A DNA stretch of 13,373 nt from Firmicutes bacterium UBA2598 (GCA_002339345.1 DDKM01000071.1:1-13373); one strand, 5' to 3'. Counted from the first letter of the stretch, positions 1-6,074 are shown. Translations and numbers: made by a program. The notes: generated by a model not told the origin, from the letters alone.

Positions 1-102
1 ACTGGAAAAGAAAAGGCCGCGAACGCTTTGTCAATAGGTATAGCGACTTTATACCGTAAGATCAAGAAGTATAAAATACAGGAAGAAGAAATTGGGATGT
101 AA
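1..102 (+). CDS. C-terminal end of a Fis/NtrC-type sigma-54 activator (partial)
   Basis: Only the last 33 codons are in the window; the reading frame is open from base 1 to TAA at 100-102. The peptide has the shape of the C-terminal DNA-binding helix-turn-helix of NtrC-family (sigma-54-dependent) activators: a short helix with K-x-x-A-A, a turn, then the recognition helix ending in ATLYRKIKKYKI. In that family this domain binds enhancer palindromes upstream of -24/-12 promoters. The gap that follows carries exactly such a promoter and three palindromes, so this protein is the natural candidate activator of the next gene. The AAA+ and sensory domains lie outside the window, so the inducer cannot be guessed. 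Confidence 0.75.
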   Translation, partial: TGKEKAANALSIGIATLYRKIKKYKIQEEEIGM

Positions 103-115
103 TTATAACCTGAAA

Positions 116-226
116 TTATCACAATGATAATATTATCGTTATGATAATTAAATTTGATGGGCGACGAATTCAAAAATAGTCAAAAGGTGGGTGAAGTTAT
201 ATAGCCTATGTTTATCATTATGATAG
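116..226. promoter_or_regulatory. Three 15-bp palindromes, likely enhancer (UAS) sites
   Basis: Three copies of an imperfect palindrome of the form TTATCrnnATGATAA are seen at 116-130 (TTATCACAATGATAA), 133-147 (TTATCGTTATGATAA) and 212-226 (TTATCATTATGATAG). Their centres lie about 180, 163 and 84 bases upstream of the start point predicted from the -24/-12 promoter at 277-292. That is the usual range for activator binding sites of sigma-54 enhancer proteins. The first two are 17 bases apart centre to centre. A half-site ATGATAA also occurs inside the promoter at 281-287. The binding protein is inferred to be the regulator ending at 102. Confidence 0.7.
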
Positions 227-276
227 GAACTGTTTGGTTTTTAGTTAAAAAACTTGCCCCTTAACCCCAAAATGGT

Positions 277-292
277 TGGCATGATAATTGCA
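277..292 (+). promoter_or_regulatory. Sigma-54 (-24/-12) promoter of the opine dehydrogenase gene
   Basis: The sequence TGGCATGATAATTGCA matches the RpoN consensus TGGCACN5TTGCA with one change (C to T). It has the invariant GG (278-279) and GC (290-291) separated by exactly ten bases. Transcription should start about 12 bases after the GC, near 303. This fits the start codon at 354 and rules out the upstream in-frame TTG at 288, which would lie before the transcript begins. Confidence 0.8.
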
Positions 293-353
293 ATTACTTG
301 TCGTCGAGATGCAGTTTTTACAAAATTCACAATTATGGAGGAGGAAATCAATT

Positions 354-1442
354 ATGATTGCTAAACCAGTGGCTGTTCTTGGAGGAGGAAATGGTGGTCA
401 TTGTATGGCTGCTGATTTAACTTTACGTGGTTATAAGGTAAATCTGTACGAACATCCGAGCTTCAAAGATAATTTTAAAACCACGTTGGAAACAGGGAAC
501 ATTAAATTATCAGGTATAGGACCTATTGGCTCTGCCCAAATTCATAAAGTAACAATAGATATGGAAGAGGCACTAAAGGACGTTGATATTGTAAATGTCG
601 CTATTACGGCAACAGGGCACGAACTCTTCTTTAAAGAAATGCTTCCACATTTAAAAGAGGGACAAATTGTTGTGGTTTGGGCCGGTGATTTTGGTTCGCT
701 TCGCCTAGCAAAATTACTAAGGGAACATTACCCGGGAAAAAAGGTGATCATTGCTGAAACTAATACGTTACCCTATGGTACCAGATTGAAGGGCCCGGCA
801 GAGGTGGAATTACTCCTTACGGCGCCCAAGGTAACTATAGCTAGTTTACCGGCGACAGATACTGAGTATACGCTTGGGATACTAAAGGAAATCTGGCCTG
901 CTTTAGTAGCGACAGATAATGTCATTACAGCAGCGTTAAGCAATCCTAATCCAATTTGTCACCCGCCTGGTTCCCTCCTCAACACTGGACGCATTCAATA
1001 TTCCAAGGGTAATTTTTACATGTATAAAGAAGGTATTACTGAGGCTGTGGCACGGGTGATTAAAGCAATTTACAAAGAAACATCAGATTTAGCGAAAGCC
1101 CTTGGCTTTCAGGTTTTACAATACGAAGAGCGTGAATTTGCAACTACTGCCAGTATCATGGGAGTTGCCTTTCAAGCTCCCTTTGATACATTGGGAGTAA
1201 TAGCCAGTATCTTGGGCCCCAAATCCATTCATGACAGGTACATTACCGAGGATCTACCGTTTGGTTTGGTACCTATGTCCCAGTTAGGACGGAAACTGGG
1301 AGTGCCGACTCCGATGATCGATGCCATTATCAATATCGGCAGTGTGGTCTGCGATGAAAATTTCTGGATTACAGGAAGAACTTTGGATACATTGGGGCTG
1401 GAGGGAATGAGCAAAGAGGAACTGTTAAAGTACATAGGATGA
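354..1442 (+). CDS. NAD(P)-dependent octopine/nopaline (opine) dehydrogenase family protein
   Basis: The 362-residue product has an N-terminal Rossmann fold with the dinucleotide motif GGGNGG at residues 10-15, and a C-terminal octopine-dehydrogenase domain. The family reversibly joins or splits an amino acid and a 2-oxoacid through a secondary amine using NAD(P)H; some members act on other substrates. The segment NPNPICHPPG contains H203, and TEDLPFG contains D300. By position these match the His/Asp catalytic pair described for the Arthrobacter opine dehydrogenase (about H202 and D297). ATG 354 is chosen because GGAGGAGG at 337-344 lies nine bases upstream and the sigma-54 promoter overlaps the longer frame. 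The gene is clearly more AT-rich at third positions than its downstream neighbours, so it may have a different history. It is probably cytoplasmic. Direction (synthesis or breakdown) and substrate are unknown. Confidence 0.82.
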   Translation: MIAKPVAVLGGGNGGHCMAADLTLRGYKVNLYEHPSFKDNFKTTLETGNIKLSGIGPIGSAQIHKVTIDMEEALKDVDIVNVAITATGHELFFKEMLPHLKEGQIVVVWAGDFGSLRLAKLLREHYPGKKVIIAETNTLPYGTRLKGPAEVELLLTAPKVTIASLPATDTEYTLGILKEIWPALVATDNVITAALSNPNPICHPPGSLLNTGRIQYSKGNFYMYKEGITEAVARVIKAIYKETSDLAKALGFQVLQYEEREFATTASIMGVAFQAPFDTLGVIASILGPKSIHDRYITEDLPFGLVPMSQLGRKLGVPTPMIDAIINIGSVVCDENFWITGRTLDTLGLEGMSKEELLKYIG

Positions 1443-1475
1443 GCAACAATGATGATGGTGCTTACCGTTTAAAAG

Positions 1476-1491
1476 CTTTATAGATATAAAG
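1476..1491. repeat. Small inverted repeat CTTTATA-GA-TATAAAG
   Basis: A perfect 7-bp inverted repeat with a 2-base centre lies in the 142-base gap between the opine dehydrogenase stop and the aminotransferase start. It could be a protein-binding palindrome or chance in AT-rich DNA. It is too weak and AT-rich to be a good terminator. The rest of the gap shows only an isolated ATG-TAG start-stop pair at 1521-1526 behind AAAGGAAG. Confidence 0.3.
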
Positions 1492-1584
1492 AAAAGAAAT
1501 AACTAAAGGAAGTACCACTAATGTAGCGGCTTTGTAGTGAGATGGCCGCGCAAAGCAAAGACGGTGGCGAAAGGAGAGATTGCA

Positions 1585-2898
1585 GTGCAGCAAGATGTGC
1601 TGGAGGAAAAGTACCGGGAGAAGTTATCCCGTTCCGGTCAGTTGTATGAGGCTGCCAGAAAAATAATTCCTGACGGCATCGCCCATGACATTCGGTACTC
1701 GGAGCCTTTCCCGGTATATATCACCCATGCCTCCGGTTCCCGCAAATGGGACGTAGACGGGAACGAGTACATCGATTACTTCGGAGGCCACGGCGCTCTC
1801 CTGTTGGGGCACCAGCATCCCCAGGTGGTGGAGGCGGTGGCGGAACAGATTCGCAAGGGCACCCATTTTGGGGCCTGTCACCCCCTGGAAGTGGAATGGG
1901 CCCGGCTAGTAACCAGCCTGGTTCCGGGGGCCGACCTGGTGCGGTTTACCTCTTCGGGGACTGAAGCCACGCTGCTCGCCTTGCGTTTGACCCGGGCCTT
2001 TACCGGCAGGGAACGGGTTGTAAAGCTGGATGCGCACTTCCACGGCTGGCACGACGCGGTGGTGCCGGGCGGTGATTCCGCACGTTCACCCGGCGTCCCC
2101 AGGGGTACCCTGGAGTGCACCAGGCTTTGCCCGCCTAATGACGCTCAGGCCTTGGAGGCTGCCCTGGCTGAACAGCCTACCGCCGCGATTATCGTGGAAC
2201 CCAGCGGGGCCAGCTTCGGCCGCGTGCCGGTAAGGCCTGGTTTTCTGGCGGAAGCGCGGGAACTGGCTACCAGATACGGGGCTATGCTGATTTTCGACGA
2301 GGTGATTACCGGATTCCGGCTTGCCCCCGGCGGGGCACAGGAATATTACGGGGTGACCGCTGATCTGGTGACCATGGGTAAGATTGTGTCAGGTGGCCTG
2401 CCAGGGGGAGCGGTAGCCGGCAGGAGAGATATCATGGGGCTGCTGGAGATGAAGCACGGTCTGGGGAAGGTTTCCCACCCGGGAACCTTTAACGGGAATC
2501 CTCTGTCAGCGGCAGCGGGCGTGGCAACCCTTAAGATAATCGCTACCGGGGAGCCTATTGCATCAGCGAATGCGAGGAACGCCGCGCTGGTCGAAGGCTT
2601 GAACCGGGTGATCGCTGCCAAGGGGCTCGATTGGTGCGCCTATGGACATGCTTCTATCTTCCAGATCGCCATGAACTCTGATTGCGCTAAAAAGAACGAC
2701 TGCGATCGGACGGTTTGCACCTATGACTGGCAGAAACTCCGCAACCATGACCGGCCTCGGGAGCTAAAGCTGCGGCGGAACATGCTCTTGAACGGGGTCG
2801 ACTTTGTAGGGAGCGGGGGATGGGTGTCGGCGGCGCACAGTGAGCGGGATATCAAGGAAACCATCAAGGCCTTTGAATTATCGGTAGTACAGATGTAA
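1585..2898 (+). CDS. Class III PLP-dependent aminotransferase (glutamate-1-semialdehyde aminomutase-like)
   Basis: The 437-residue product has the fold-type I motifs in order: SSGTEA at 123-128 (phosphate cup), the aromatic/His segment HFHGWHD at 151-157, FDEVITGFR at 237-245 with PLP-ring Asp D238, and MGKIVSGG with Schiff-base lysine K266. Length and motif layout match GSA-aminomutase-like transaminases, but no hem genes are nearby, so tetrapyrrole synthesis is unlikely; transamination of an amino acid or amine linked to the neighbouring opine dehydrogenase is more plausible. GTG 1585 is chosen because AAAGGAG sits 8 bases upstream; an in-frame GTG at 1537 lacks a good site. Odd feature: three cysteines, C367, C373 and C378 (C-x5-C-x4-C), near the C-terminus in a charged segment. 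Much more GC-rich than the gene before it. Substrate unknown. Confidence 0.85.
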   Translation: MQQDVLEEKYREKLSRSGQLYEAARKIIPDGIAHDIRYSEPFPVYITHASGSRKWDVDGNEYIDYFGGHGALLLGHQHPQVVEAVAEQIRKGTHFGACHPLEVEWARLVTSLVPGADLVRFTSSGTEATLLALRLTRAFTGRERVVKLDAHFHGWHDAVVPGGDSARSPGVPRGTLECTRLCPPNDAQALEAALAEQPTAAIIVEPSGASFGRVPVRPGFLAEARELATRYGAMLIFDEVITGFRLAPGGAQEYYGVTADLVTMGKIVSGGLPGGAVAGRRDIMGLLEMKHGLGKVSHPGTFNGNPLSAAAGVATLKIIATGEPIASANARNAALVEGLNRVIAAKGLDWCAYGHASIFQIAMNSDCAKKNDCDRTVCTYDWQKLRNHDRPRELKLRRNMLLNGVDFVGSGGWVSAAHSERDIKETIKAFELSVVQM

Positions 2899-2927
2899 GC
2901 AATGATCGCAAAAGGTATAAGACCATC

Positions 2928-3131
2928 ATGCTTGTCGGCACGCTGGACCTCAAAACCAAGGAAGCCATCGCGCTGGCGGTCTTCATGGCTAACCGGTGCA
3001 GTTATTGCATTAACAGCCATTCCATGGCGCTGAGAAGGCTTGGTTTTACGGACGGGCAACTGGTGGAACTGGCCGCGGTGGTAGATTTCCTTAGCAGCAC
3101 CAACGTCTTTTCCAGCGGCCTCAAGATTTAG
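2928..3131 (+). CDS. Short AhpD-like / carboxymuconolactone decarboxylase domain protein
   Basis: This 67-residue product is little more than the CMD core. It keeps the full AhpD-type active-site pattern E12...C24-S-Y-C27-x3-H31, with the glutamate 12 residues before the first cysteine and the histidine 7 after it. In AhpD these residues form the peroxidase/disulfide relay. Typical family members are 100 or more residues, so the N-terminal helices are missing. The frame is open upstream only to a stop at 2874-2876 and offers no earlier ATG, GTG or TTG, so either the protein starts at ATG 2928 (weak site AAAAGG about 13 bases upstream) or the gene is a truncated relic. It starts 29 bases after the aminotransferase stop, so co-transcription is likely. 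The role could be redox protection or an unknown reaction on the pathway intermediate. Confidence 0.6.
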   Translation: MLVGTLDLKTKEAIALAVFMANRCSYCINSHSMALRRLGFTDGQLVELAAVVDFLSSTNVFSSGLKI

Positions 3132-3139
3132 TTGGGGTA

Positions 3140-3168
3140 CTACTCGCCGGTTGCCACCCGGCGAGTAG
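3140..3168 (+). terminator. Strong hairpin after the CMD gene, possible terminator
   Basis: CTACTCGCCGG (3140-3150) pairs perfectly with CCGGCGAGTAG (3158-3168) around a 7-base loop, nine bases after the CMD stop codon. An 11-bp GC-rich stem at an operon end suggests a terminator. However, it is followed by CGAAAAAAGC rather than a T run, so it is not a canonical intrinsic terminator in this direction. It may instead protect the transcript 3' end. Confidence 0.45.
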
Positions 3169-3308
3169 CGAAAAAAGCGGGAATATTTGTATTAGCGTGA
3201 CATTTGCACGTATTCCTTAAAAAACGACGTTACCCTTCTTTACTTCCGATTGAAACGCCCAGAGTATACGGCTGTTTACGGTCTGTCGCCGCCAAGGGGG
3301 TGATTGGA

Positions 3309-3332
3309 ATGAATTACCTTATCAAAGAATGA
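3309..3332 (+). other. Seven-codon micro-ORF with a strong ribosome binding site
   Basis: AAGGGGGTGA at 3294-3303 sits five bases before an ATG that opens a 7-codon frame (MNYLIKE) ending in TGA at 3330-3332, 39 bases upstream of the transporter start. The ribosome binding site is as good as that of the gene downstream. It could be a leader peptide affecting expression of the transporter, or the remnant of a lost start. The composition gives no hint of amino-acid-specific attenuation. Confidence 0.3.
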
Positions 3333-3371
3333 AGTTAAGGGGTAGCAAGTAAAAAAATGGAGGTGATAAAT

Positions 3372-4562
3372 ATGGTCACGAATGAACAAAAAGGTTTCAT
3401 GGAAGGCTGGTTTGGCAAATACGTTCTCCCTGGCGTAATCTTTCAGTCTGTATTAATTGGCGGTGGATATGCCACCGGGCGGGAGATCGTCGAATTCGGA
3501 GCCAGGTTTGGCGCATTGGGATGGTGGGGTATTGTAGCTATCTTTATCGGCTTTTCGGTGATTAGTATTTTAACCTACGAACTGGCCAGGACCTTCAAAG
3601 CATATGATTACAGGAACTGGGTCAAGCAAATTATTTGGAAACTGTGGCCGTTATTTGACGTGCTGTTTATCGTGATGGCGGTCCTGGTCATTGCGATTGT
3701 GGGGTCGGCGACGGGGAATATTGTCAAAGATATTTTAGGCTGGCCCTATTGGGTGGGAGTTTCGTTGGCGATCATTGTGGTAGGTTTCTTGAACTTTTAC
3801 GGCAGAAAAATGATCGAAGGGTTTAAAACCATTGGAACCGTGCTTTTATACTTCGGCTATGTGGTATTTGCGGGGATAGTCCTGTCAAAAAATTGGGGGC
3901 ACGTCCAGCAAGTGTTTGCCACAGGTGATACCTCTTATGTCGGTTCCGTAAGCTTGGGCGCAGTGTTTTGGGTGGGGATCCTGTACGTGGCCTATAACCT
4001 GGTTTGCCTGCCTGCCACGTTTTTTACACTGGATAGGCAGACTGAAAGAAAACATACCTTTTGGGCCGGAATAATTACCGGTCTTTTGGCCACCGTTCCC
4101 TTTGCGCTGACCTACCTGTCCATGATGGGCTTTTACCCGAGCAAGGAAGTTCTCGGGGCACCGGTGCCATGGCTGGTAATGCTGAAAGAGAGTGGTGGAA
4201 CAGGGTTAATTGCGTTGTTTGGAATCGTGATTGGATGGACCTTGATCGAAACCTGCACCGGGTTAATCCATGCCATTACGGAAAGAATTGACGTTAACCT
4301 GAAAGAAATGGGCAAAACTGGTCTTACCGCCCAACAAAGCGTGTTTATTTCCGTAGGCACTCTGGTAGCCGCGTTGATCCTGTCGAAGGTCGGTATTATT
4401 GCCCTGGTGGCAAAAGGCTACACTTTCATGGCCTACGGTTTCCTCATCCTGTTTGCCCTTCCACTATTGACCATCGGTATAATCAGGATCCTTAACCCGG
4501 GGTGGCATCAAGAACTGTGGGAAAAAAGCGTGTCCCGCAAGAGTGAGGGAGTCAACCTTTGA
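3372..4562 (+). CDS. YkvI-family integral membrane protein (putative transporter)
   Basis: The 396-residue product is strongly hydrophobic with roughly ten or more membrane spans. Near the N-terminus it carries the motif GGGYATGRE at 30-38 followed by EFGARFGALGWWG, typical of the YkvI family (uncharacterised membrane proteins related to LeuT/APC-fold transporters). The unwound glycine-rich first helix is consistent with substrate and cation binding in that fold. ATG 3372 is chosen because GGAGGTGAT at 3359-3367 is a near-perfect ribosome binding site; the in-frame ATG at 3357 overlaps that site. The intergenic region before it is about 240 bases, so it may have its own promoter. Its position suggests uptake or export of the compound handled by the opine dehydrogenase and aminotransferase, which is an inference. 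GC content is intermediate between its two flanking regions. Confidence 0.8.
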   Translation: MVTNEQKGFMEGWFGKYVLPGVIFQSVLIGGGYATGREIVEFGARFGALGWWGIVAIFIGFSVISILTYELARTFKAYDYRNWVKQIIWKLWPLFDVLFIVMAVLVIAIVGSATGNIVKDILGWPYWVGVSLAIIVVGFLNFYGRKMIEGFKTIGTVLLYFGYVVFAGIVLSKNWGHVQQVFATGDTSYVGSVSLGAVFWVGILYVAYNLVCLPATFFTLDRQTERKHTFWAGIITGLLATVPFALTYLSMMGFYPSKEVLGAPVPWLVMLKESGGTGLIALFGIVIGWTLIETCTGLIHAITERIDVNLKEMGKTGLTAQQSVFISVGTLVAALILSKVGIIALVAKGYTFMAYGFLILFALPLLTIGIIRILNPGWHQELWEKSVSRKSEGVNL

Positions 4563-4574
4563 TAATTGTGTTAA

Positions 4575-4612
4575 GAGGGCTGCTGGTGAGGATTCTATCC
4601 CAGGCAGCCCTC
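4575..4612 (+). repeat. Interrupted hairpin after the YkvI gene
   Basis: GAGGGCTGC (4575-4583) pairs with GCAGCCCTC (4604-4612). The stem can be prolonged inward by TGG/CCA with one bulged base, leaving a loop of about 13 bases. It begins 12 bases after the transporter stop codon, a position expected for a terminator. No T run follows, so factor-independent termination is uncertain. Confidence 0.45.
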
Positions 4613-4631
4613 CAAGGTAGACAAGGGGAAT

Positions 4632-4690
4632 GTACCCGACTCCCGTGCCAGTTGGCACTACTGGTCCATTGCATTGTTAAACTCGGGTAC
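4632..4690 (+). repeat. Nested inverted repeats, possible structured RNA
   Basis: An outer stem GTACCCGA (4632-4639) / TCGGGTAC (4683-4690) encloses a second inverted repeat GTGCCA-GT-TGGCAC (4645-4658). It is followed by a perfect palindrome GGTCTGCAGACC at 4736-4747. Nested pairing of this kind is typical of folded RNA. The function is unknown. Confidence 0.35.
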
Positions 4691-4831
4691 CCAGAGGCTC
4701 CATGTCAAGGCTGGCGGCGGTGCAAAAAGCCAGAAGGTCTGCAGACCGGGCTAACGTCCACCATTGTTGTTAATATTAGTCAAATGAAAGGGGGAAGAAT
4801 ATAGCTTAACTTTTTTGAAAAAATGTCTTGA

Positions 4832-4987
4832 CAATGGGGGCACTACAGCCTTGCAACTTGTCCGAATTGTGGGAGTGTTGCTGGTGATGCCATCGCTCTT
4901 GCGTTGGCTGGTCAAGTGGCCTATAATTTCAGGCATCTGGCAAAGGGGTCTATCGTGTTGCAGGCGGTGGACCCCTTTAATTATTGA
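4832..4987 (+). pseudogene. Possible coding remnant with CPNCGS motif
   Basis: One frame reads for 51 codons from just after a TGA (4829-4831) to TGA at 4985-4987 and looks protein-like: CPNCGS followed by an alanine-rich helix-like segment and an ending DPFNY. It has no usable start codon at its beginning and no ribosome binding site, so it cannot be an intact gene as read. It may be the tail of a lost gene with a zinc-ribbon-like element. The family is not recognised, and the resemblance to coding DNA could be chance. Confidence 0.22.
4942..4985 (+). terminator. Candidate terminator hairpin upstream of the GntR gene
   Basis: AAAGGGGTC (4942-4950) pairs perfectly with GACCCCTTT (4970-4978) around a 19-base loop, and the stem runs into TTTAATTATT. 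The G/C core with a following A/T-rich tract resembles a weak intrinsic terminator or attenuator on the + strand. It overlaps the coding-like remnant, and the loop is longer than usual. Confidence 0.35.
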
Positions 4988-5147
4988 AGGAGTATTGCAT
5001 CCGCCTTGAACCAGCTGCCTACATAATTCTTTTACGAAGCCAAGAGGTAACAGATCGACAAAAATTTTAGGCGTTGACAGGAAAGACATTCATAGACGTC
5101 GTATTATAACCACATGTCTACTTGTATGATAAATTTGGAGGTAATTC

Positions 5148-5855
5148 ATGCAAGCCAATGGCTATATCAAAAAGGTGCAAAAAAAGAAGATTTCCGAGGA
5201 GATCATGGAGCAGCTGGCAAGGTTGATCCGTGAAGGGGTTTGGCAGGCGGGAGCTAAGCTCCCGTCGGAGAAAGAACTGGAAGAGATGTTTGGTGTCAGC
5301 AGGACTTCTGTGCGGGAAGCGTTGACCGGGCTCGCCGCCATAGGTGCTATCGAAATGCGCCATGGCGGGGGGCACTTTGTCCGCCAGATGGATTTTGACC
5401 ACTACATCAACCCGCTTACCATTTCCCTGATGGCCCAACGGGAGAGTATCCTGCAACTCCTGGAACTGCGGCGCATTATCGAAGTGGAGGCCGCGGCCCT
5501 GGCTGCGGAGAGAGCCCGGCCGGAGGACCTTCAGCGGATGGAGGAAGCCCTGGACGCCATGGAAAGAGAAGTGCGGGCGGACCAGGTGGCCCACGAGTGG
5601 GACTTCCAGTTTCACATGGCCCTGGTAGAGAGCACTCAGAACCCCTTGCTGGTAAAAGTGATCCACAACGTGGCCGGGCTTTTTGCCCAGGCGATGGAAC
5701 AGACCAGGCAGCATACGCGCTCCATCCCGGGCCGGCCGCTGGAAGTGGTGCGGGAACACCGGCGTATTTTCCTGGCCATTCAGGCCGGGGATGGGAAGAG
5801 CGCCAGCCAGTGTATGCAAGAGCACCTGGATAACGTTAGAAAGAAGCTTTTATAA
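5148..5855 (+). CDS. GntR-family transcriptional regulator with FCD domain (FadR subfamily)
   Basis: The 235-residue protein has an N-terminal winged helix-turn-helix (about residues 10-75; LPSEKELEEMFGVSRTSVREAL, G-x-I, wing GGGHFV) and a C-terminal all-helical FCD ligand-binding domain (about 95-230). Candidate metal ligands of the FCD pocket are present: D152, H156, H204 and H226, the Asp-x3-His...His...His pattern used to bind a metal and a carboxylate effector. GGAGGT at 5137-5142, five bases before ATG 5148, fixes the start. FCD regulators commonly repress neighbouring genes for organic-acid use and respond to that acid. Here it precedes a TRAP transporter and hydroxyacid-oxidising genes, so a hydroxycarboxylate effector is likely (inference). 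No clear operator was identified. Confidence 0.88.
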   Translation: MQANGYIKKVQKKKISEEIMEQLARLIREGVWQAGAKLPSEKELEEMFGVSRTSVREALTGLAAIGAIEMRHGGGHFVRQMDFDHYINPLTISLMAQRESILQLLELRRIIEVEAAALAAERARPEDLQRMEEALDAMEREVRADQVAHEWDFQFHMALVESTQNPLLVKVIHNVAGLFAQAMEQTRQHTRSIPGRPLEVVREHRRIFLAIQAGDGKSASQCMQEHLDNVRKKLL

Positions 5856-6074
5856 GGTCTAAGATAGCCTGCGCTCATAGAGGATTCAGGCGGATGACAG
5901 GCCCGCATAGTTAATCACGTGTTCAATGGTCAAAAAAGAGCCGTCACTTGAGCATCCTCTTTGAGCTTGTTGGCGGGCAAAAAGGGCATAGGGGGGGGGA
6001 TAGCTTCCGATAAGTCGGACAATTGGGAAGATTGGGAGACGGCGTTTAGAAAATGTATTTGGGAGGGACTAAAC
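5856..6074 (+). other. Leader region between the GntR and TAXI genes
   Basis: This 219-base gap has no recognisable gene. It contains a run of nine G at 5991-5999 and a distant 7-bp inverted repeat AGAGGAT (5879-5885) / ATCCTCT (5954-5960). No good -35/-10, -24/-12 or symmetric FadR-type operator was seen, so the TAXI gene may be co-transcribed with the regulator. Confidence 0.4.

Larger units (their letters stand above)
4563..5147. other. 585-base region without a convincing gene; structured
   Basis: No frame here gives a recognisable complete protein with a ribosome binding site. The stretch holds an interrupted hairpin at 4575-4612, a nested pair of inverted repeats at 4632-4690, a 12-bp palindrome at 4736-4747, a coding-like remnant at 4832-4987, and a 9-bp stem at 4942-4978 followed by an AT-rich tract. 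The last 80 bases are AT-rich and must carry the leader of the GntR gene. The density of secondary structure suggests a non-coding RNA or long leader, but it matches no riboswitch class that I recognise with confidence. Confidence 0.5.

Noticed and set aside
288..353. N-terminal extension of the opine dehydrogenase from TTG 288
   Set aside because: It overlaps the -12 box of the sigma-54 promoter and lies before the predicted transcript start; ATG 354 has a strong GGAGGAGG site and begins the Rossmann motif at the normal distance.
3193..3208. Sigma-54 promoter before the YkvI gene
   Set aside because: TAGCGTGACATTTGCA has a good -12 box, but the invariant GG is AG and no enhancer palindrome lies upstream.
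4621..4757. Cobalamin riboswitch in the gap after the YkvI gene
   Set aside because: GGGGAATG and AGCCAGAAGGTCTGC slightly recall parts of that class, but the conserved core elements are not found in order.
4823..4987. Selenoprotein with TGA 4829-4831 read as selenocysteine
   Set aside because: The ATG at 4823 has no ribosome binding site at a usable distance, and the TGA context matches no selenoprotein motif that I know.
4751..5089. 112-codon open frame on the minus strand
   Set aside because: No recognisable motif, no convincing ribosome binding site, and it overlaps the structured region; probably fortuitous.
5074..5107. Sigma-70 promoter TTGACA/TATTAT before the GntR gene
   Set aside because: The boxes look good individually, but the spacer is 22 bases, far from the usual 17.
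5118..5825. Long open frame antisense to the GntR gene
   Set aside because: The + strand frame has clear GntR and FCD domains; the antisense frame is a by-product of GC-rich codon use.
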